Below, piece after piece: positions 7,181-13,297 of a stretch of 13,297 bases of DNA. This DNA comes from Thermoflexales bacterium (GTDB lineage Bacteria > Chloroflexota > Anaerolineae > B4-G1 > SLSP01): contig WFQZ01000018.1 of the NCBI GenBank assembly GCA_015486785.1, positions 1 through 13,297 of the forward strand. The letters run 5' to 3'. Each line of letters begins with the position of its first letter. Position 1 is the stretch's first letter. Under the pieces are notes generated by a model. That model saw nothing but the letters and a program-made list of their open reading frames with translations. It had not been told where the DNA came from and ran no database searches. Made by a program: the position numbers and the translations under genes.

Positions 7181-8389
7181 AAGCGGCTCAATCTTCACCG
7201 GAATAGATTCCGGGATCAGGTTTTCAATGGCGATGGAGTCGGAAACTATCACCGTGGGCTTGAGAGTGTATTCCCCCGGCTGCAAGTTGGTCATATCAAG
7301 CCGCAATTTGACCTCGTCGGCGGTGAGGTTTTCCATCACCGGCAGCGGCCCGCTGAGCAGGACGACCACCGAGTCAATTTCCACCGTAGCCGTTAGGTTT
7401 TTGCTCAGCCCCTGAATGGTGGGCGTGATTTCCAGGGTGAGGCTGCTCTGGATGGGGGCGATGGCGATGCTGACGGTCACATAAGGCGTGGGCGGCTGGA
7501 CGACGTACAGTCCCTCCGGCATCTGCAAGGCCAGGCTGGTGGTGAGGCTGGTTGTCGCTCCGGTCAGGCTGATGGGCTGGGTTTGCAGGAAGCGAGGCGC
7601 GTTTTGCACGGCTGCCGTGCTGCCGAATACGGTGACGATCTCCGGGGAAACCTTCAGGTTGGCGATGCGGTAGCCGGGGGCGGGATTGCCTTCCAAGGTG
7701 ATGTTGACCGGCAAGTTGCGCAGATAGCCCGGCTCCTGGATGTGCGCCCGCACGGTAACAGTATCGGGGATCACCTCAATGTGCGGGACTTGATGTTCCT
7801 CGGCGTCCACCGGCACAGGATGATCGTCCACCTGCACGTCTTCCCATTTGTCCTGCACATCCACCACCACTTTGGTATGCACTACTTGAGTCACCAGCGA
7901 GGCCGGCCCTTGGATTTGAACCATGCGGGGCACGACGATGGAGAGATCGGCGCGATAGCCGATGGCCGGCGTGCCGACTTGCTGGACAACCACGGGCACG
8001 GTCTTTTCGGCGATTGTCTCCACGTGCAAGGTGAGGTTGGGCGGGGAGACATTGACGATGGTGGCCGGGGATTTGTTCAAGGTGACGTGAATGGGCACGG
8101 TGATAGTGCCGGTCGCCACGTGCGACAAGTCCACTTGGGCGCGGAAATCATCCGTTTGCAACGTCTGCCACACGGATTTGGGCGCCCGCACCGTCACGCG
8201 GACGTGGGATCGTTCGGCCCCGTAGGCGATCTGCCGATCGGGCAATCCCACGATGGCAACCGGCAGGAGCTGCGGGTAAGTCTCCTCAATCGTGGGGTCT
8301 TCGGCCTCGGTGGCGATGGCCCAGAAGAAGAACCCCAGCAACAAGGAGATGATCGCCAAGCTCAAGTTTTCGTTTAGCCAACGGCTCAT
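7157..8389 (-). CDS. cdaR: YbbR-domain protein CdaR, regulator of diadenylate cyclase
   Basis: A 410-residue protein with a short cytoplasmic start (MSRWLNENLS), one membrane helix (about 9-28) and an extracytoplasmic part made of four YbbR-like beta repeats (about 38-126, 127-217, 224-309, 316-401). This is the same layout as Firmicute CdaR, which binds CdaA at the membrane and modulates c-di-AMP synthesis. Its ATG overlaps the cdaA stop codon in ATGA (8386-8389), indicating translational coupling. It is the last gene of the minus-strand block. In Firmicutes glmM normally follows; here the next gene is the convergent glycosyltransferase. The function is assigned from domain layout plus genetic linkage. 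Confidence 0.92.
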   Translation of the reverse strand: MSRWLNENLSLAIISLLLGFFFWAIATEAEDPTIEETYPQLLPVAIVGLPDRQIAYGAERSHVRVTVRAPKSVWQTLQTDDFRAQVDLSHVATGTITVPIHVTLNKSPATIVNVSPPNLTLHVETIAEKTVPVVVQQVGTPAIGYRADLSIVVPRMVQIQGPASLVTQVVHTKVVVDVQDKWEDVQVDDHPVPVDAEEHQVPHIEVIPDTVTVRAHIQEPGYLRNLPVNITLEGNPAPGYRIANLKVSPEIVTVFGSTAAVQNAPRFLQTQPISLTGATTSLTTSLALQMPEGLYVVQPPTPYVTVSIAIAPIQSSLTLEITPTIQGLSKNLTATVEIDSVVVLLSGPLPVMENLTADEVKLRLDMTNLQPGEYTLKPTVIVSDSIAIENLIPESIPVKIEPLPQREERP

Positions 8390-9225
8390 TTTTTACCTTT
8401 CCTGAACAGTGATAGGGCTTTGCCGGGGAAGCGGGCGCGGGAAGGACGGGGCGGAGCGGGCAGCAGGAAGGCGTAGAGCAGAGCTTGCAGCCGTTTGGCG
8501 TCCAGGTCGCGGATGATGCGCCCGTTGTGCGTCAGCGAGACCGCGCCCCGCTCCTCGGAGACGACCACGGAGATGGCGTCGCTCTCTTCGGAGATGCCGA
8601 GGGCGGCGCGATGACGCAAGCCCAACTCTCTATCGGCCAGGATGGCGGCGGTGAGCGGCATCACACAAGCCGCAGCGGCCACGCGCCCGTCGCGGATGAT
8701 CACCGCGCCATCGTGCAAGATGGTGTGATGGTCAAAGATGGTGGTGAAGAGTTCGGCGGAGGCTTCGGCGTCAAGGTAGATGCCCGTTTCCAGGTATTCC
8801 TGTAGGCCGATTTGCCGCTCAAACACGATCAACGCGCCCACGTTACGCCGCGCCATATAGTCGGTCGCATTGAGCACCTCGGCGATGATGTGCTCCATGT
8901 TTTCGCGGTCCACGTGATGGGTGAAGAGGCGCGGGCTGCGCCCCAGTTGCTCCAGGGCGCGGCGCAACTCCGGTTGAAAGAGCACCGGAATCGCCACCAC
9001 CAGCGCGGGGAAAAGTTCGTTGACCAGCCAGGTGAAGGCTCGCAAGGGAAGCAGGCGCGTCAGCAAGGCCAACGTCACCAGCAAGGCGGTGATCCCGCGC
9101 ACCAGTGGCACGGCGCGAGTGCCCTTCAAGGCGTAGAAAGTCCAGAAGAAAAGATTGGCTACCAGGAAAATATCAAGCGCGTCTACCCACGTTAAACGCT
9201 GAATGAGCCATACGATATTCCACAT
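8386..9225 (-). CDS. cdaA: Membrane diadenylate cyclase CdaA
   Basis: A 279-residue enzyme that condenses two ATP into c-di-AMP, a second messenger for potassium and osmotic balance and envelope stress. Three membrane helices (about 15-33, 39-58, 63-83) precede the DAC/DisA_N domain (about 84-240). The catalytic motifs are present: HDGAVII with DGA at 172-174, and RHRAALGIS with RHR at 204-206; the conserved SEERG (223-227) follows. The residue before RHR is Leu (GLRHR), where the usual motif is GTRHR. The tail (255-279) is basic and proline-rich. It starts at ATG 9225 with GAGGAAG 7 bases upstream, 18 bases after the TPR gene, and overlaps cdaR by 4 bases. It belongs to the CdaA rather than the DisA or CdaS type because of the N-terminal helices and the cdaR partner. 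Confidence 0.96.
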   Translation of the reverse strand: MWNIVWLIQRLTWVDALDIFLVANLFFWTFYALKGTRAVPLVRGITALLVTLALLTRLLPLRAFTWLVNELFPALVVAIPVLFQPELRRALEQLGRSPRLFTHHVDRENMEHIIAEVLNATDYMARRNVGALIVFERQIGLQEYLETGIYLDAEASAELFTTIFDHHTILHDGAVIIRDGRVAAAACVMPLTAAILADRELGLRHRAALGISEESDAISVVVSEERGAVSLTHNGRIIRDLDAKRLQALLYAFLLPAPPRPSRARFPGKALSLFRKGKK

Positions 9226-9243
9226 AGATTGGCTTCCTCGGAG

Positions 9244-11505
9244 CTAGGCGGGTGGAGGCTCTCCGGCCATATCACGATACAGGCTTTCGTAGGCTTCGCG
9301 GTTCGGCGGGTCCAGCGATAGGATCATCTTGATCGTTTTGACGGCAGCTTTCTTCTGCCCGGCCTCCAACTGCAAATCTCCCAGGGCATCCAGTTGCTCA
9401 ATGGCCTCCTTGCGCCGCCCCAGGTTCAAGTACAACTGCGCCGCGCGGCTGCGCAAGGCGATATTATCCGGCGTCTCGGCGATCAGGTCTTCGAGCATAT
9501 CCAGGGCTTTGGAGACTTTGCGCTCTTCCAAGTAGTGCTTGAGCAAGCGATCCAAGGCCCCGATGCCCCGGCGGGTCTTCCCGATGCGGGGGTAGAGTCG
9601 AAACAGGCCGATGAGGGCGCGTTCGTCGTAAGGCGAAATGCGCGTAATTTGCTCATAATCGCGTACCGCGTCGCTCCAACTGAGCCGTTGGGTATCCAGG
9701 TCGGCGATGCGGTGCAGGATACGAAGTTTCCAGTTCTTCTTGGCCGATCCTTGCGGCGCGAGCTTGAGGGCTTCGGCGTATGTGTCGCGGGCGCGATCCG
9801 GCTGCGCCAGTTGATAGTAAGCGTCGGCCAGTTGGAAGAGCTGGTTCAGAGCCTCGTCTATCTGCCCCCGGCGGATGAAAAGGTCGACCACAATGCGATG
9901 GGTGTCAATATCCAGCGGAGAAAAGCGCAGGATTTGTTGATACGTGGCCAGGGCCTGGCGGTCTTGCCCGCGTATCTCGTAGGTGCGGGCGATCATCCGA
10001 AATTTCTTCAGCCCCAGCTCCACTTGTTCGTTATCCAGCATCAGGTTGCCCAACATGTAGTGCAGCGGCAGATAGTCCGGGGATTTGCTCAGCACGTGGA
10101 ACAACTCTTCCAGGGCACAGTAGAACTTGCGGCGGCGTTGATACTCCTGAGCCAGGGCCACGGAGCGCAAGATGTCTTCCGAACCGGGCAAGCTGATCAG
10201 CTCGGCCAGGCTGAGCACCATCCCACTGCCGGCCAGACTGTCCAGCCGCTTGCGGGCTTGGAGTGCTTCCGTCTCCCAGCCGCGTTGACTCAGGAATTCC
10301 ACCAGCGTTTGCCCCAGTTGCTGGATTCGTTCCGGCTTGCCGGTGTTGATCAAGCTCTGCGCCAGCCCCTCGTAGACGCGGATCAGGTCGTCGGCCTGCT
10401 CCCGTTGGATGGTCCCCAGGTCCACAATCTTGACCGCTTCCAAGTAGTGCTGAAGGGCTTCGCTGAACTGGCCCTGGGCTTGGTAACATTCTCCCAGTGC
10501 GAAATGGCTGCCCAACACGTATTCCGGGTCGCGCAAGGCCTTCTCCAGTTGCGGGATCGCTTCATCAAAGCGCATCTGTTCCTTGTACAGCATCCCCAGA
10601 TTGAAGTGAATGGAAGGCAGCGAGACCCCGGCTTCCAAGAGCCTTTCATAGGCACTGAGGGCTTTTTCCAGGTCGCCGCGCGTCTGGGCGTCAATCGCCT
10701 GGCCGATGAGCAAATCCACCTCCATGCTGGAAAGTCCCTGCACTTGGGGACGATCCTCCTCAAAGATTGATTCGGCCAGTTTCTCCAGGGCACGCTTGCG
10801 GGTGATGTCTACCGGACTGTGCGTTTCTTCCTCTTCTTCCTCCTCCGCGCCGCCCTCGCCGAGCGTCTCGTCGGGCATCGGGATGCGCTCACCAATCGGC
10901 GGGGGCTGCTGGATTGGCTGGTGGCTCTGGAGCATCCGCAGGACTTGAGCGATGCGGGGGTCGTAGGAGTTGAACTCTTGAGCTTGGCGGCACACCTCAA
11001 TAGCCCAGTCGCGGTGTTCATCTTGGTACAGGTAAGCCAGCCACACGGCGGCCAACACGGATTTTTCTATGTCGGCCTGAGTCTGGTACTGCTGCAATAG
11101 CTCCGCCCACACTTGCGGGTCGTGGGGCTGCAGGCGGACCGAGGCTTCCAGGTTGGAGACAAACTTTGAGCTGAGTCCCTGTTTGCTGTAGCGCAAGGCG
11201 GCCTCGTGGTAAATCTTCGCCGCTTCGTCGCGTTGCCCTTGTTTTTCGAGGATTTCGGCGATGCGCTCAAACGGCCCAGGGTCCTGGGGGTCAAGTTTGG
11301 TCAGCTTGCGATAGACGACGAGTGCTTTATCCAGCCTCTTGGCGTTGAGCAAGGCCCAGGCGTAGCCCAAGAGCGCGGAAACTTCATCGGGGAACTCCTC
11401 CAGTGCTCGTTCGTAGGCGCGTACTGCCTCCGGCCATTTTTCGGCCCACACCAGGTCGCTGGCTTTTTGGATAGATTCTTCAAAACGTAAGCGATTGCCG
11501 GCCAC
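9244..11505 (-). CDS. Large TPR-repeat protein upstream of cdaA
   Basis: A 753-residue protein built almost wholly of tetratricopeptide repeats (for example WPEAVRAYERALEEFPDE near the start and GDLEKALSAYERLLEAG mid-protein). It has no signal peptide or membrane helix, so it is probably a cytoplasmic scaffold. An acidic, proline-rich linker around residues 195-232, with a run of seven Glu at about 221-227, divides an N-terminal TPR block from a longer C-terminal one. The start is uncertain. GTG 11505 is preferred because the protein then opens with VAGNRLRFEES, leading straight into the first TPR, and GGGGGGAG precedes it. ATG 11601 would add 32 residues of unlike, unstructured sequence but has AGGAG 8 bases upstream. 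The gene ends 18 bases before cdaA, so co-transcription is likely; a role in c-di-AMP signalling is inference from position only. Confidence 0.88.
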   Translation of the reverse strand: MAGNRLRFEESIQKASDLVWAEKWPEAVRAYERALEEFPDEVSALLGYAWALLNAKRLDKALVVYRKLTKLDPQDPGPFERIAEILEKQGQRDEAAKIYHEAALRYSKQGLSSKFVSNLEASVRLQPHDPQVWAELLQQYQTQADIEKSVLAAVWLAYLYQDEHRDWAIEVCRQAQEFNSYDPRIAQVLRMLQSHQPIQQPPPIGERIPMPDETLGEGGAEEEEEEETHSPVDITRKRALEKLAESIFEEDRPQVQGLSSMEVDLLIGQAIDAQTRGDLEKALSAYERLLEAGVSLPSIHFNLGMLYKEQMRFDEAIPQLEKALRDPEYVLGSHFALGECYQAQGQFSEALQHYLEAVKIVDLGTIQREQADDLIRVYEGLAQSLINTGKPERIQQLGQTLVEFLSQRGWETEALQARKRLDSLAGSGMVLSLAELISLPGSEDILRSVALAQEYQRRRKFYCALEELFHVLSKSPDYLPLHYMLGNLMLDNEQVELGLKKFRMIARTYEIRGQDRQALATYQQILRFSPLDIDTHRIVVDLFIRRGQIDEALNQLFQLADAYYQLAQPDRARDTYAEALKLAPQGSAKKNWKLRILHRIADLDTQRLSWSDAVRDYEQITRISPYDERALIGLFRLYPRIGKTRRGIGALDRLLKHYLEERKVSKALDMLEDLIAETPDNIALRSRAAQLYLNLGRRKEAIEQLDALGDLQLEAGQKKAAVKTIKMILSLDPPNREAYESLYRDMAGEPPPA

Positions 11506-11628
11506 GTCTCCCCCCTTTACTTGATGGTTAAATGGATGTCGCTGCTCCCCGCCGGCGGCGCAGAGCGAGTGTAACGCTCCGTGCCCCGGCGGGGCGATCA
11601 TTTGATAAGCTCCTAACGTTGGCTGAGT
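11506..11628 (-). other. Gap between scpB and the TPR gene with two competing start signals
   Basis: This 123-base gap contains AGGAG (11614-11610) correctly placed for ATG 11601 and GGGGGGAG (11515-11508) close before GTG 11505. A tight GC hairpin, CCCCGCCGGGG on the minus strand, lies between them. No convincing promoter or terminator was found, so the TPR gene is probably transcribed from upstream. Confidence 0.5.
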
Positions 11629-11640
11629 TCACAAGTCAGC
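11622..11640. repeat. Near-perfect palindrome over the scpB stop codon
   Basis: GCTGAGTTCACAAGTCAGC has arms GCTGA/TCAGC and inner TT/AA pairs around one G-G mismatch and a CAC centre. It covers the scpB stop codon (11631-11629). No T tract follows on the minus strand, so it is not an intrinsic terminator; it could be a small operator or RNA hairpin, or chance. Confidence 0.4.
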
Positions 11641-12171
11641 TTCGTTCTGGTTGGGGGCTTGCTCCAGCGGGGGAAGTTCCTCCAAGCTGGTCAAGCCGAA
11701 CTGTTGCAAGAATGTGCCGGTCGTCCCGTACAAGATAGGCCGCCCCACCGAGTCCGCGCGGCCCAGCTCCTCAATCAGCCCGGAGAGCAGCAAGGTGCGC
11801 AGCACGCCCCCGGAGTTCACGCCGCGCACCGACTCAATCTGCGGGCGGGTGACCGGTTGGGTGTAGGCGATGATGGACAAGGTTTCCAGCGCGGCGGGCG
11901 AAAGTTTTAAGTGTACATCCAGCCCCCACAACTTCTCGATGTACGGGGCGGCTTGCGGCGCGGACACGAGTTGTACGTGTCCGCGCTGCCGCTGCACTCT
12001 CAAGCCGCTGTTCTGCAAGCGTGTTTCAAGCTGCGCCAGCGTGTGCTGCACTTGCTCCACCGTCCAGCCGAGCGCGTCGGCCAAAGCCTGCGGCGTCACC
12101 GTCTGGGGCGCGGAAAAGAGCAAGGCTTCGAGCAAGGCATCAGGTGCCAAGCGCGGGGCATCGGCGGTCAC
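11629..12171 (-). CDS. scpB: Segregation and condensation protein B (ScpB)
   Basis: A 180-residue winged-helix protein, the kleisin-associated subunit that dimerises and binds ScpA in the SMC-ScpAB condensin, which organises and separates chromosomes. Residues about 8-72 form the first winged helix and about 88-160 the second. The strongest family signature is LSPAALETLSIIAYTQPVTR (90-109), followed by GRPILYGTT and a C-terminal FLQQFGL. Length is normal. The start is GTG 12171, overlapping the upstream stop codon in GTGA (12168-12171), so translation is probably coupled to the AmaP-like gene. The usual partner scpA is not in the window; it could lie beyond the right edge or elsewhere. Confidence 0.95.
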   Translation of the reverse strand: MTADAPRLAPDALLEALLFSAPQTVTPQALADALGWTVEQVQHTLAQLETRLQNSGLRVQRQRGHVQLVSAPQAAPYIEKLWGLDVHLKLSPAALETLSIIAYTQPVTRPQIESVRGVNSGGVLRTLLLSGLIEELGRADSVGRPILYGTTGTFLQQFGLTSLEELPPLEQAPNQNEADL

Positions 12172-12830
12172 GGTTGTTCATCACCTTCTTCCGGCTCGCT
12201 CTGATACACGCTGCGTTGCTTTCTGATACTCTCCGGCGGCTGCAAGGTGGGAACTGCGGGCGGCGGGGTCTGCGGCTGCGGGGGCCGGATGTTGGGCGAC
12301 CCCATCTTGATCTGCACCTGGGGCTTCTTGTAGACCTGCAAGCCCAGGTCGTCGATCAACACACTCTGAACGGCGGCCATCAACTTGGCGGCCATATCGG
12401 GCACCGAGGATTCGGCGGCGACTTCCACATCAACCACCGCTTGCACCTTGTCCCCCTTGGCATTGATGGTGGGGGCGACTTTGATCACCCCAGGGATCGG
12501 GTCGAGCTTGTACTGAAGCTGTTGGATGATGCTTTCGGTGCTGATGGTCGCCATCCCGCCGCTGATCTGTTGCACGCGGATGAACTTCTTTTTCTTGCGG
12601 CGCAACTCCAGGTAGAGCAGGAAGACGGCGATAGCATCAAAGATCAGCGCGATGAAGATGCCGCCGGCCAAGCGTGCGCCGACGGAGATGCTGTTGAAGT
12701 AATATCCCCAATCCTGCATCCACCGGCCCACATCGGCGAGAATGCGATGGGGCATGACGCCCAGAATGGTGATCAACACGATGAAAAGCAAGAGTTGCAA
12801 CACAATCACAATGCGGTTAAAGGTGTTCAT
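12168..12830 (-). CDS. AmaP/Asp23-like membrane protein
   Basis: A 220-residue protein with two membrane helices (about 7-27 and 54-76), a basic stop-transfer motif (LRRKKKKF, 76-83), a cytoplasmic alpha/beta domain (about 85-176) and a proline-rich, then acidic tail (178-220). The helix hairpin plus the region with KVQAVVDVEVAAESSVPDM (128-146) resembles AmaP, the membrane anchor of the alkaline shock protein Asp23, whose fold the cytoplasmic domain shares. In Firmicutes such proteins sit at the membrane and relate to cell-envelope stress. The start is ATG 12830 with GGAGG 4 bases upstream, 25 bases after the UbiD-family gene; the stop overlaps the scpB start. Fold assignment is moderately sure; a specific role here is not known. 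Confidence 0.7.
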   Translation of the reverse strand: MNTFNRIVIVLQLLLFIVLITILGVMPHRILADVGRWMQDWGYYFNSISVGARLAGGIFIALIFDAIAVFLLYLELRRKKKKFIRVQQISGGMATISTESIIQQLQYKLDPIPGVIKVAPTINAKGDKVQAVVDVEVAAESSVPDMAAKLMAAVQSVLIDDLGLQVYKKPQVQIKMGSPNIRPPQPQTPPPAVPTLQPPESIRKQRSVYQSEPEEGDEQP

Positions 12831-12855
12831 AGTCCCTCCATGTTGACTAGAATCA

Positions 12856-13297
12856 TCACGCCCAGGTTAGGCGTGTGTACCCTTGACGGTCTGCGCCCCA
12901 AGGGATTGTAGCATCCAATCCCATTTTCGCCGTGCGGGCTTTCTGCCCCGGCTGTTGCCGCGCGGATGGGTCGAGGCTGGAGCTGGGGCGATCCGGATAG
13001 ACGTACAAGTCACGGTCGGCTTGGAAGCGCGTGGCGATGGCCCATTCTACGTCGGCTGGATCAAACAAATCCACATCACGATCCACAATCACCACGTGCT
13101 TGAGCGAGCGATGGCCTCGGAACGCCGCTTCGATGGCCAGCCGCCCATCTTCCGCGCTCCGTTTTTCAATCTGCACGACGGCGTGCAGCCAAGAGCATCC
13201 GCCGGGGGTGATGGCGACGCCGGTACAGGCCACCACCTTGTTGACCTCGGCGAAAATGGTCGGTTCGCGGGGGATACCCATCAAGTTTTTGTGCTCC
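12856..13297 (-). CDS. UbiD-family decarboxylase, C-terminal part only
   Basis: The reading frame enters from the right edge (EHKNLMGIPREPTI is the first readable stretch) and gives 146 C-terminal residues before TGA 12858-12856. Family marks are VVIVDRDVDLFDPADVEWAI followed by ATRFQADRD, then LDPSA and the K-GLDAT end typical of UbiD-type enzymes, which use prenylated FMN to decarboxylate (or carboxylate) aromatic or unsaturated acids. The part carrying the N-terminal prenyl-FMN-binding and most catalytic residues is outside the window, so activity and substrate cannot be judged. A TTG at 13284 would give a 142-residue open frame, but homology-like sequence continues upstream of it, so the gene is truncated by the window and not short. 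It is the first visible gene of the minus-strand block. Confidence 0.88.
   Translation of the reverse strand, partial: EHKNLMGIPREPTIFAEVNKVVACTGVAITPGGCSWLHAVVQIEKRSAEDGRLAIEAAFRGHRSLKHVVIVDRDVDLFDPADVEWAIATRFQADRDLYVYPDRPSSSLDPSARQQPGQKARTAKMGLDATIPWGADRQGYTRLTWA

Noticed and set aside
6514..7191. 225-codon open frame on the minus strand
   Set aside because: Antisense to the glycosyltransferase with its full D,D,D,QxxRW signature; Gln/Arg/Pro/His-rich and without domains.
7583..8377. 264-codon open frame on the plus strand, His/Asp/Gly-rich
   Set aside because: Antisense to cdaR, which has a membrane helix, four YbbR repeats and coupling to cdaA.
9394..10770. 458-codon open frame on the plus strand
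   Set aside because: Antisense to the TPR gene; composition and lack of domains mark it as a mirror frame of regular repeat codons.
12021..12911. 296-codon open frame on the plus strand
   Set aside because: Crosses scpB, the AmaP-like gene and the end of the UbiD-family gene in antisense; low-complexity His/Asp/Gly-rich product.
1..13297. CRISPR arrays, tRNA or rRNA genes, insertion sequences, attachment sites, toxin-antitoxin or phage-defence genes
   Set aside because: Looked for and not found; every stretch over 300 bases is covered by a recognisable coding region.

Overview
The window looks like a chromosomal segment of a GC-rich, probably anaerobic or microaerophilic member of the Chloroflexota, most likely Anaerolineae-like. 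This rests on recollection of gene content and protein style: a one-iron superoxide reductase, a GAF-GAF histidine kinase with a GGGPGLGL ATP-binding box, a long TPR protein next to a diadenylate cyclase, and a divergent secreted GH3 protein. No database search was possible, so the taxonomic call is an inference. No rRNA, tRNA, CRISPR array, insertion sequence or phage gene was seen. Coding density is high, and the only sizeable non-coding stretch is the 228-base divergent promoter region.

Left block (1-4941, minus strand). A sensor histidine kinase with membrane segments and two GAF domains is followed by a secreted GH3-family protein that runs off the left edge. The GH3 gene has its own plausible promoter in the short gap.

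Centre (4942-7155). The divergent region carries back-to-back promoters for the kinase (minus) and a superoxide reductase (plus). A strong intrinsic terminator follows the superoxide reductase. Then comes a membrane-embedded family 2 glycosyltransferase of the cellulose synthase/CslA type. It converges tail-to-tail with the next block, with both stop codons inside the loop of one perfect hairpin.

Right block (7157-13297, minus strand). Six co-oriented, tightly packed genes are read in this order: the C-terminal end of a UbiD-family decarboxylase, an AmaP/Asp23-like membrane protein, ScpB, a 753-residue TPR protein, the diadenylate cyclase CdaA, and its YbbR-domain partner CdaR. Two of the junctions are 4-base start/stop overlaps. 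The block combines chromosome segregation (ScpB), an envelope-anchored alkaline-shock-like protein, a TPR scaffold and c-di-AMP synthesis. The usual third member of the cdaA-cdaR operon, glmM, is absent.

Nothing here is clearly a new system. The best leads are the TPR-CdaA-CdaR unit with its ScpB/AmaP-like neighbours, the altered catalytic loop of the GH3 protein, the hairpin shared by two convergent genes, and the leader of the superoxide reductase gene.
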